Origin: an uncultured Clostridia bacterium
GTDB lineage: Bacteria > Bacillota > Clostridia > Lachnospirales > Lachnospiraceae
DNA length: 8,004 bases
Direction of reading: 5' to 3'
NCBI GenBank assembly: GCA_947088195.1
Contig: CAMUFS010000130.1
Location: 1 to 8,004 of the forward strand
The translations under genes and the position numbers were made by a program. The notes beneath the pieces were generated by a model, which worked only from the letters and a program-made list of their open reading frames with translations, was not told the origin of the DNA and ran no database searches. This document shows, piece by piece, positions 1 to 6,421 of this stretch; position 1 is the stretch's first letter, and each line of letters begins with the position of its first letter.

Positions 1-1352
1 AAAAAATATTCCCGGCTCTTTCCGTGCGTTTTATTGCGCTTACAGACCATTATGACAGCTTACAGGCAGATGTATCAGAAAGTGGTATTGTTCTTCCGAT
101 CAAAAATTTTATCAATGATTCTTATTGCAGGGATATTTCTATAAAAGTAAAAAGCCAGTTTGAGGTAAAGAGGAAGAATGGGGAATGTATTGCTCCGTTT
201 GCTCTTTACGGATACAAGAAAGCGCAAAATAACAAGGGTCGTCTGGTACCAGACGAATATGCGGCGGATATTGTCAAGAAAATATTTGTTTGGAAAATAG
301 AAGGAATGGCCGTCTCAGCGATTGCGGAAAAACTGAACGGGTTGGGTATTCTTTCTCCAAAGGAATATAAAAAAGCTATGGGAGTGAATTATAAAGGAGG
401 ATTTTCCGGCGCAGTAAAAGCAAGGTGGAGCAGCTCCACCGTAAAACGGATACTCACAAATGAAGTCTATTTAGGGCATATGGTACAAGGAAAAAGAGAG
501 AAAATCAATTATAAGCTGAAAAAAAGTATAGATAAACCGCAGGAGGAATGGATAAAGGTAGAGAATACCCACAAGGCAATTATAGCAGAGAGCCAGTTTC
601 AGATTGTCCAGAATTTATTGAAGGTAGATGGCAGGATAAGTACAGTAACGGGGAAAAACAGTTTATTTACGGGAATTTTATTTTGTGGAGATTGTGGGGA
701 ACAGATGATTAGGCGAAGGAACCATTATAAGGATACCCACAAGATCTATTACATCTGTTCTACAAAGAATCGAGGAGATGGCTGCAGCAGACATAGTATG
801 GAGGAAGAACGGTTAAAAGGAATCTTAACGGAAATGCTCAGGCATTATGCGAATTGTTTCTTAGAAGAAAAGCGGATGTTGGAAAAAGCCTTGGAGATGG
901 AAACCAATTTTGAGTCAATCGCCCGTTATAACGCAGAGCTTGCGAGGTTAAGAAAAGAGAAGGATAAATATGATTCTCTTTGTTCTGTTCTGTATGAGGA
1001 CTTGCGACAGGGAGTTATTACAAAAGAAGAATTTGAAAGGCTATATGGAAATTTCAGACGAAAAGCTTTAGAATTTGAGGAGGCACAGAAAAAGCAGAAG
1101 AATATGATGGAGGAATCGTTTCAGAAGGGTGTTATATCAGCAGCGCGGTTAAGGGCAATGCAGGAGAGCGCAGAGCTGAAAGAGATAGATCGCCATACGC
1201 TTTGCAGCATGGTAAAAGCAATTACAATATTTGAAAATAAAAGACTGGAAATAGAGTTTTATTATATAAATCCATACCACGCTATGTGGGAAGCAGACAA
1301 AAAGGTGAAAGAGCAGGGACCGAAAGAGACTTTAGAAGAAAGGAGTATATAA
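1..1352 (+). CDS. Large serine recombinase 1, 5'-truncated by window edge
   Basis: Site-specific DNA recombinase of the large serine (resolvase/integrase) family, which cuts and rejoins attachment sites to integrate or excise mobile DNA. The open frame runs in from position 3 without a start codon. The first visible residues (KIFP...VRFIAL.DHYDS) match residues 107-125 of recombinase 3, so about 105 N-terminal residues with the nucleophilic Ser and the SRxxR motif lie left of the window. Visible in order are the end of the catalytic domain, the recombinase DNA-binding domain (LYGYKK near 205-220, then a WSSSTVKRIL...YLGHMVQGK stretch), a zinc ribbon with pattern C-x2-C-x20-C-x8-C (Cys codons at 684, 693, 756 and 783), and a charged coiled coil from about 900 to 1130. 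The GTG at 24 is internal and not a credible start. The stop lies 2 nt before the next recombinase, implying co-translation. The full length is probably about 555 aa, normal for the family. Catalytic competence cannot be judged from this window. Confidence 0.93.
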   Translation, partial: KIFPALSVRFIALTDHYDSLQADVSESGIVLPIKNFINDSYCRDISIKVKSQFEVKRKNGECIAPFALYGYKKAQNNKGRLVPDEYAADIVKKIFVWKIEGMAVSAIAEKLNGLGILSPKEYKKAMGVNYKGGFSGAVKARWSSSTVKRILTNEVYLGHMVQGKREKINYKLKKSIDKPQEEWIKVENTHKAIIAESQFQIVQNLLKVDGRISTVTGKNSLFTGILFCGDCGEQMIRRRNHYKDTHKIYYICSTKNRGDGCSRHSMEEERLKGILTEMLRHYANCFLEEKRMLEKALEMETNFESIARYNAELARLRKEKDKYDSLCSVLYEDLRQGVITKEEFERLYGNFRRKALEFEEAQKKQKNMMEESFQKGVISAARLRAMQESAELKEIDRHTLCSMVKAITIFENKRLEIEFYYINPYHAMWEADKKVKEQGPKETLEERSI

Positions 1353-1354
1353 GA

Positions 1355-2392
1355 ATGGGCAGAATATCTAAAAGAAAGGTGTCAGGACAGCATATAAAAG
1401 CAAGGTGTGATAAAGGAAGATATAGGGCAGGGATATATGCAAGAATTTCGTCCGATCAGGAAATTAAAAAGAAAGAATCTGTTAAGGTCCAGATAGAGAT
1501 AGCAAAGAAATTTGTGGAAGAGTTTAATGGACAGAACTCTGGGAAAGTGATTGATGTTGTGGAATGTTATACCGATTTGGGGAAAACGGGAAGCAACTTT
1601 GAAAGAGAAGGTTTTTTGCGGCTATTGCAGGATATAAGGCACGGAGAAATTAATTGTGTCATTGTTAAAGATTTGTCAAGATTTGGCAGAAACTATCTGG
1701 AAGTGGGTAATTATATTGAGAAAATATTTCCTTTTTTGGGAGTGCGTTTTATTGCAGTTGCAGATGGATTTGATACTGGGAAAGAGGAAAATAGGCAGAT
1801 GTCAACCGCTATGGCGATGGAAATCAAAAATCTTGTAAATGATATGTATGCGAAAGACTTTTCTAAAAAGGCAAAGCAGCATCTAAAACAGAGAAGAGAG
1901 GAAGGCTCCTATGTGGGCGGACCTCCGCCATATGGATACAGAGCAGAGTGGAGCGGAAAGCGTCGGATATTGTTGCCGGATGAGAATACAAAACACATTG
2001 TAACGTTTATTTATGAGAAGTTTGTTGAAACAGAAAGCTATACTGCGGTCGCCAATGAATTAAACCACAGGTATATCAATCCTCCGTATCAGTATAAGAA
2101 AACAAAGGAGGTGTACCATTCTGCCGATACGGCTTTTTATAAGGGATGGAATAAAGGCGCGGTAGAGAGAATTTTGAAAAGTGAAACCTATGCTGGAGCT
2201 TTAGTGCAGGGAAAGACCAGCATTACCGCAAGGGATGAGAAGAGCCGTATCCATAAACCGGAGGAGGACTGGGTGGTTACAGAGGGCGCACATGAGCCTT
2301 TGATTGAGGAAAAATTGTACAAAAGTGCAATGGAAGCTTGTAAGAGGATAAAAGCAAGGACAGCAGCATATAAACATCCAACAAAGGGTTAA
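1355..2392 (+). CDS. Large serine recombinase 2, short form lacking zinc ribbon and coiled coil
   Basis: Member of the same site-specific recombinase family. ATG 1355 is chosen because AGGAG (1341-1345) sits 9 nt upstream; an in-frame ATG at 1286 would lie inside the upstream gene and has no such site. The protein is 345 aa. After a basic leader of about 25 residues comes the catalytic domain with YARISSD (predicted nucleophile Ser32), R84 in the conserved loop and VKDLSRFGRN (Arg109, Arg112), so the active site looks intact. The recombinase DNA-binding domain follows (PPPYGYR, then a WNKGAVERIL...YAGALVQGK stretch). The protein ends about 40 residues later, at the point where its two neighbours continue into a zinc ribbon and coiled coil. 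The stop is followed within 24 nt by the next gene, so this is not a recent frameshift with leftover coding sequence. AGA/AGG strongly dominate its Arg codons. It may be a partner subunit for its neighbours rather than a stand-alone integrase; that is inference. Confidence 0.92.
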   Translation: MGRISKRKVSGQHIKARCDKGRYRAGIYARISSDQEIKKKESVKVQIEIAKKFVEEFNGQNSGKVIDVVECYTDLGKTGSNFEREGFLRLLQDIRHGEINCVIVKDLSRFGRNYLEVGNYIEKIFPFLGVRFIAVADGFDTGKEENRQMSTAMAMEIKNLVNDMYAKDFSKKAKQHLKQRREEGSYVGGPPPYGYRAEWSGKRRILLPDENTKHIVTFIYEKFVETESYTAVANELNHRYINPPYQYKKTKEVYHSADTAFYKGWNKGAVERILKSETYAGALVQGKTSITARDEKSRIHKPEEDWVVTEGAHEPLIEEKLYKSAMEACKRIKARTAAYKHPTKG

Positions 2393-2416
2393 TCCAGTAG
2401 TGGAAGAGGTGAGAGA

Positions 2417-3979
2417 ATGGATAGGTTGGCAATGTATTTGCGATTATCCTTGGAGGACAAAAGAGGTATCGAAGGTGGCAGCTTTGCTCAGGATGAGAGC
2501 AATAGTATTGGAAACCAGAGAAAGCAGATTTTAGAATACATACATCAGGATTCGGAGCTTTCAAAATATAAAGTTATGGAATTTAGTGATGATGGCTATT
2601 CTGGCACAGATATGAAAAGACCGGGTATGCAGAAATTATTGAAGGAAGTAAAGGAAAATAATATACATTGTATTATTGTGAAGGATATGTCCCGGTTTTC
2701 AAGGGATTATATTGAAATGGGAGCTTATTTAAACCAGATTTTTCCATTTTTTGGCGTCCGTTTTATAGCGCTTAATGATCACTATGACAGCCGGGAGCAT
2801 TATGAAAGTACCATAGAGCTTGATACAGCGTTTCAGACACTTTTATATGATTTATACAGTAAGGATATATCCGTCAAGGTAAAAACTTCTTTTGAAAATA
2901 AGTGTGCGAGTGGCGAATATGTTTTTGGGCAGGTTCCTTTTGGATATAAAAAAAGCGGGGAAATAAAAAATACTGTTGTGGTGAATGAAAAAGAGGCAAA
3001 AATTGTACGATATATTTTTTCACTTGCCATGCAGAACAAAAGCAGTACACAGATTGCAAAGCAGCTTTATAAGGAAGGAGTGCCAACAATCACACAGATC
3101 CGCAAGCCTGAGAAAGCACTACAGGATGGAAAGCTTCATACATGGAGCAGTCAAGTAGTCAGAAGTATCCTGAATAATCGTTTTTATCTTGGAGAAATGG
3201 TATATGGGAAATCTGTTAGAAAGTCAGTAGGGAGTAAGGATGGTATGGCTGTGCCGAGAGAAGCTTGGAAGGTGATAACCAACCACCATGAAGCACTTAT
3301 TTCAGAAGAAATCTATAAACAGGTTTCTGTGTTTAGACCAGAACACTCGAAAGGGCGGAATAAGGAGAAGCATTTGTTGACTGGGAAGCTATACTGTGGT
3401 GGCTGTGGATATTCTTTAAATTATAAACCAATTCAGAAAAAAAATAAATACAGGCGGTTTGAGTGCAGGAAACATTCTCTGCTCCAGATACCAGAGTGCT
3501 GTACTTATATGAATGCGGATTTGTTGGAGGAAACAGTGCTTTTTATGTTACATAAGGAACTAATGCTTTATAGTGATGCCATAAAACAGAAAGAAAGTCT
3601 TGGTTCTTTTCAGATGACGGCTATCCGTGCCTTAAAAAAGGAGCTGGATGGATACAGGCAGGAGAAAAAGCAGATACAGGCAAAGAAAGATGCATGGTAT
3701 GAAAAATATGTACTTGCACAGCTTCCCGTTAGAGAGTATCAAAGGAAAACAAAAGAACTGACAGAGCGGTTATCTTCTTTATTTGTATTAGAAGAGAAAA
3801 CCATAAAAAAGCTTGCCAGTTTAGAGAACGAATATCAAAAAGCAGAGGAGATGGAAGAGCTAACGCAAGAGGTGGTTGATATTTTTATTAAAAAAGTATA
3901 TGCTTATAAGAACAAGAGGGTTGAAATTGAGTGGAATTTCAGTGTAGATCGGAAGTTAAATTCATCTCTTGCCATATAG
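2417..3979 (+). CDS. Large serine recombinase 3, full length
   Basis: Complete 520-residue large serine recombinase, expected to bind attachment sites as a dimer, form a synaptic tetramer and exchange strands through a Ser-DNA link. The start at ATG 2417 is supported by AGAGGTGAG at 2405-2413. The catalytic domain (about 1-150) shows YLRLS (nucleophile Ser11), a YSGTDMKRPGM loop (R68) and VKDMSRFSRDY (Arg93, Arg96). The recombinase domain follows (about 160-270; FGYKK, then WSSQVVRSIL..RFYLGEMVYGK). A zinc ribbon has the pattern C-x2-C-x19-C-x10-C (Cys327, 330, 350, 361), and a Lys/Glu-rich coiled coil spans about 400-485. All elements needed for an active integrase are visible. It resembles recombinase 1 more than recombinase 2 around VRFIAL.DHYDS. 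As the last gene of the trio it lies next to the likely end of the mobile element. TnpX/TndX-type transposon recombinases of clostridia are the closest analogy I can name, but no specific orthologue is recognised. Confidence 0.95.
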   Translation: MDRLAMYLRLSLEDKRGIEGGSFAQDESNSIGNQRKQILEYIHQDSELSKYKVMEFSDDGYSGTDMKRPGMQKLLKEVKENNIHCIIVKDMSRFSRDYIEMGAYLNQIFPFFGVRFIALNDHYDSREHYESTIELDTAFQTLLYDLYSKDISVKVKTSFENKCASGEYVFGQVPFGYKKSGEIKNTVVVNEKEAKIVRYIFSLAMQNKSSTQIAKQLYKEGVPTITQIRKPEKALQDGKLHTWSSQVVRSILNNRFYLGEMVYGKSVRKSVGSKDGMAVPREAWKVITNHHEALISEEIYKQVSVFRPEHSKGRNKEKHLLTGKLYCGGCGYSLNYKPIQKKNKYRRFECRKHSLLQIPECCTYMNADLLEETVLFMLHKELMLYSDAIKQKESLGSFQMTAIRALKKELDGYRQEKKQIQAKKDAWYEKYVLAQLPVREYQRKTKELTERLSSLFVLEEKTIKKLASLENEYQKAEEMEELTQEVVDIFIKKVYAYKNKRVEIEWNFSVDRKLNSSLAI

Positions 3980-4103
3980 AGAAAATGTGGGTATACTATT
4001 TGTGAAATATTAGGTATAAATCTGCCATGTAATTTTCAGATTGAATGTACGGCGGGCAAGGCAGTTTATATGTAAAATTGATTTTAGTGGAGGAGCCTTT
4101 GTC
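3980..4103. other. Spacer between recombinase module and chemoreceptor; probable element junction
   Basis: This 124-nt AT-rich stretch has no supported gene. It follows the last recombinase stop directly, which is where elements of this kind usually end. It contains an imperfect inverted repeat (3992-4018, listed separately). A weak SigmaA-like promoter for the chemoreceptor is possible, with TTGAAT at 4041-4046 and TTTATA at 4065-4070 (18-nt spacing), but the -10 is poor. A strong Shine-Dalgarno site, TGGAGGAG, occupies 4088-4095. I see no terminator for the recombinase transcript here. Confidence 0.5.
3992..4018. repeat. Imperfect inverted repeat, candidate attachment-site end
   Basis: Outer arms TATAC (3992-3996) and GTATA (4014-4018) pair perfectly. 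Inner arms TATTT (3997-4001) and AAATA (4005-4009) also pair, with a 4-nt asymmetry (TTAG, 4010-4013). The outer dyad is centred on 4005, and a GA dinucleotide occupies 4004-4005. Large serine recombinases use short imperfect inverted repeats with a central dinucleotide, and GA is the crossover dinucleotide of TnpX/TndX-type elements. The position 12 nt past the last recombinase is suggestive. AT-rich DNA produces such repeats by chance, so confidence is low. Confidence 0.25.
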
Positions 4104-6152
4104 ATGCAATGGATTGAAAATAAAAAACTTGCTACACGGATTGGAATTGTTACAACTGTGATTATTTTGATGGGAATGACCCTTCTTTGGCTGGCTGTAT
4201 CTACCAATACGGCCTATATGGTTAAAAGCGATATTACGAATCAGATGACTGACGCAGTGGAGTCCAGAGCTGCTATTATCAATGAGTATGTACTTTCCGC
4301 AGAAGAATATATTACTGCTTTTGCTCTTAGCAGCGAGGTTCGAGAGCTGCTCTTAAACCCTGACAATGTAGAACTGCTTGCTCAGGCGCAAAAATATACA
4401 GAGGACTTTGCATCCGTCAAGGGAATATTTGAGGGCTTGTATATCGCCACTTCTGATACTCATGTGCTGACTCACACTTCCCAGGATGCTATTGGTATGA
4501 CCACTCGGTCTGGAGATTCCCTGAAAGCTTTTCAGGATACCATTTTGGCTCAGAGGGAACTGACAAATTTGGGAATTATGCAGTCTCCTGGTACTGGCAG
4601 TATGATTCTGTCAATGTATTGTCCTATTTTTGAAGAACAGCGGTGTATTGGCTATGTGGGTGCCGGCGTTTACGCCAGCCATCTGATGGATTCTTTGTTG
4701 CATTTGGATATTAAAGGGCTGCCCGATAGTGAGTATGTATTCTTGAATGTGGATACTGGTGTGTATCTTTACCATGAGGATAACAGTCTTTTGAACACCA
4801 AGACCACTGACAAGGGGTATTTGGAGATTATTCAGCGTATCAAGGCAGATGGCGGCACGCAGGCGAATACATATTCTTATGAGGATGAAGATGGAAACCG
4901 CCAACTGGTGGTTTACAAATATTTGAAGGATCGCAACTGGGTTTTTATGATCCGGGACAGCGTTAATACAGTCTATGCTTCTGTGACCACGGTTCGAGTT
5001 CTAGTTGGTGTGTTGTGCCTTATCATGGCTGTTGCTATTATTATGCTCACACTGCTTCTTTTGTGGCGAGAAGGCAAGGAATTGATGGTGGTGGAACGCG
5101 CCATCAGTCGTTTAGGAGAACTGAATCTTTCCGCTGATCAGGAGCTAGAGCCATTCTATGGCCGCGCGGATGAGGTTGGAAGGATCGCCCAAACTACGCA
5201 TCGAGTCTGTGATTGCTTGCGACGGACCATTGATGATATAGGTCGCATCTTAGGCGAGATGGCCAACGGTAATCTTACCGTTGATGTAATGAAAAACGAG
5301 GCGTATTATATTGGTGATTTTAAGGTGCTGTCTGGCAGCTTGCAGTCCATTCATGCCAATTTAGTAAATATGATTCGTGACATTTCTCAAGTATCTAGTC
5401 AGGTGGATGTCAGCGCGAGCCAGGTCTCTGCGGATGCCCAGGCGCTTGCTCAGGGTACAACGGAGCAGTTTGCGGCTGTAGATGGACTGGCTGCCAATGT
5501 GACTGCGATTTCTACGCAAATTCAGCGCAGTGCTGTGCAGTGTGGCAGTGCAAATAATCTTGTAGATCAGGCCAGTGGATATGCGGCTGAGGCAGATACC
5601 AAGATGCAGTATTTGACAGAGGCTACCCAGAATATCAACCAGTCCTCCATTCAGATTAGTACCATAATCAAAACCATTGAAGAGATTGCATTCCAAACCA
5701 ATATCTTGGCTTTGAATGCCGCTATGGAGGCGGCCCGTGCTGGAAGCGCAGGCAAGGGCTTCTCGGTAGTGACAGAAGAGGTTCGCAGTCTGGCTGCGAA
5801 ATCTGCTGAAGCTGCCCATAATACGAATGTTCTCATTAGTCGTTCTGTTCAAAGTGCTAAAACTGGGACAGAATCAACAGATCTGGCTGTTTCCGCTATG
5901 CAGGATATGTATAGCTGTATTCAGTCTATCAAAACATTAATGGATGAGATCTCCACAGCCAGTGTGCGTCAGCTGGAGATGATTTCGCAAATTGAAAAAG
6001 GAATTAGCGAAATCTTGGCTGTGGTGCAAAATAACTCCCTTGCTGCGGAAAAAAGTGCAACTGTTTCTAAAGAACTATCCCAACAGGCGCAGGTGTTGAG
6101 CAACCTGATTCGTCGCTTTGATATTGGATTAAAAAGGGATTCTCGATTTTGA
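4104..6152 (+). CDS. Methyl-accepting chemotaxis protein, Cache and HAMP type
   Basis: Transmembrane chemoreceptor that would sense an external ligand and control the CheA kinase through CheW. ATG 4104 is chosen because TGGAGGAG (4088-4095) lies 8 nt upstream and transmembrane segment 1 follows at once; a longer TTG start at 4041 adds only a featureless 21 residues. The protein has 682 residues: TM1 about 13-32, an extracellular double-Cache-like sensor about 33-293, TM2 about 299-321, HAMP-like linker about 322-400 including ILGEMANGNLTV, then a long helical signalling domain. The hairpin tip starts at E527 with EIAFQTNILALNAAMEAARAG and continues AGKGFSVVTEEVRSLAAKSAEAA. Relative to the E. 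coli Tsr pattern, Val before EAAR is Met and Glu after RAG is Ser. No C-terminal CheR-tethering pentapeptide is seen (it ends RDSRF). CGN codons dominate its Arg, unlike recombinase 2. No che gene is nearby, so it is an orphan receptor. The ligand is unknown. Confidence 0.95.
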   Translation: MQWIENKKLATRIGIVTTVIILMGMTLLWLAVSTNTAYMVKSDITNQMTDAVESRAAIINEYVLSAEEYITAFALSSEVRELLLNPDNVELLAQAQKYTEDFASVKGIFEGLYIATSDTHVLTHTSQDAIGMTTRSGDSLKAFQDTILAQRELTNLGIMQSPGTGSMILSMYCPIFEEQRCIGYVGAGVYASHLMDSLLHLDIKGLPDSEYVFLNVDTGVYLYHEDNSLLNTKTTDKGYLEIIQRIKADGGTQANTYSYEDEDGNRQLVVYKYLKDRNWVFMIRDSVNTVYASVTTVRVLVGVLCLIMAVAIIMLTLLLLWREGKELMVVERAISRLGELNLSADQELEPFYGRADEVGRIAQTTHRVCDCLRRTIDDIGRILGEMANGNLTVDVMKNEAYYIGDFKVLSGSLQSIHANLVNMIRDISQVSSQVDVSASQVSADAQALAQGTTEQFAAVDGLAANVTAISTQIQRSAVQCGSANNLVDQASGYAAEADTKMQYLTEATQNINQSSIQISTIIKTIEEIAFQTNILALNAAMEAARAGSAGKGFSVVTEEVRSLAAKSAEAAHNTNVLISRSVQSAKTGTESTDLAVSAMQDMYSCIQSIKTLMDEISTASVRQLEMISQIEKGISEILAVVQNNSLAAEKSATVSKELSQQAQVLSNLIRRFDIGLKRDSRF

Positions 6153-6268
6153 AATAACAACCTGAGTTTTCACTCAAAAAAATTCGTGACAATTATTTGA
6201 CATCAACGGGTTATGGGAGGCTGAATCTGTACCAGTCTTTTGAACAGCTAAGACTTTCATAAATCATT
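6153..6268. other. Non-coding gap after chemoreceptor
   Basis: No gene is supported here. The frame beginning just after the stop at 6155 stays open for 34 codons to a TAA at 6260, but it has no start with a ribosome binding site and no recognisable product. A perfect TTGACA at 6197-6202 lacks any good -10 box at 16-18 nt. A short TGAG/CTCA stem at 6163-6176 is followed by A residues, not T, and is not a terminator on the + strand. Confidence 0.4.
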
Positions 6269-6340
6269 ATAATCCTCCAGAGCTTCGTGCCCTCTTAGTG
6301 AAAAACATAACGGGCGCGGGAGATGGAGGATTATTCTTTT
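6269..6340 (+). terminator. Long stem-loop, probable intrinsic terminator between chemoreceptor and spoIIIA operon
   Basis: Arms 6269-6279 (ATAATCCTCCA) and 6324-6334 (TGGAGGATTAT) pair perfectly over 11 bp. After an imperfect middle part, GCCC at 6289-6292 pairs with GGGC at 6312-6315, closing a 19-nt loop (6293-6311). The right arm runs into TTATTCTTTT (6331-6340), a T-rich though interrupted tail, which supports termination on the + strand. It lies about 115 nt after the chemoreceptor stop and just before the spoIIIA promoter, so it would insulate the sporulation operon. The unusually long stem leaves room for another role, such as a structured RNA leader or a dispersed repeat. Confidence 0.55.
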
Positions 6341-6362
6341 GGTCTATTTGGCGTTCTGCTGC

Positions 6363-6396
6363 CATATATTGTAAGGAATCGCATAGAAATTATAAT
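6363..6396 (+). promoter_or_regulatory. SigmaE-like promoter of the spoIIIA operon, with overlapping SigmaA-like boxes
   Basis: CATATA at 6363-6368 and CATAGAAAT at 6382-6390, 13 nt apart, resemble the SigmaE pattern (ATATT-type -35, CATACAAT-type -10). SigmaE drives spoIIIA in Bacillus subtilis in the mother cell. The same stretch also holds TTGTAA (6369-6374) and TATAAT (6391-6396), 16 nt apart, a 4/6 and 6/6 match to vegetative SigmaA boxes. AT-rich sequence may explain the second match. The predicted start is near 6397, about 25 nt before the spoIIIAA start codon. Confidence 0.5.
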
Positions 6397-6410
6397 ATAA
6401 TAGTTGAAAT

Positions 6411-6415
6411 GAGGA
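6411..6415 (+). promoter_or_regulatory. Ribosome binding site that favours the TTG start of spoIIIAA
   Basis: GAGGA at 6411-6415 abuts the ATG at 6416, which is too close to serve it, but stands 6 nt before the in-frame TTG at 6422, a normal distance. This decides the start in favour of TTG. Confidence 0.5.
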
Positions 6416-6421
6416 ATGATT

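Noticed and set aside
1286..1354. Longer start for recombinase 2 at ATG 1286
   Set aside because: It lies wholly within recombinase 1 and has no ribosome binding site; ATG 1355 has a well-placed AGGAG.
2277..2564. Minus-strand frame of 95 codons spanning the recombinase 2/3 junction
   Set aside because: It overlaps two well-supported genes and has no domain or ribosome binding site.
4041..4103. Longer TTG start for the chemoreceptor
   Set aside because: The extra 21 residues show no feature, and ATG 4104 has a strong Shine-Dalgarno site and leads straight into the first membrane segment.
5361..5852. Minus-strand frame of 163 codons
   Set aside because: It is fully antisense to the conserved chemoreceptor signalling domain and is a shadow of its codon pattern.
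6197..6202. Perfect TTGACA as a SigmaA -35 box
   Set aside because: No acceptable -10 box follows at 16-18 nt.
6158..6262. Open 34-codon stretch after the chemoreceptor, possibly a gene remnant
   Set aside because: No start with a ribosome binding site and no recognisable family; length is within chance.
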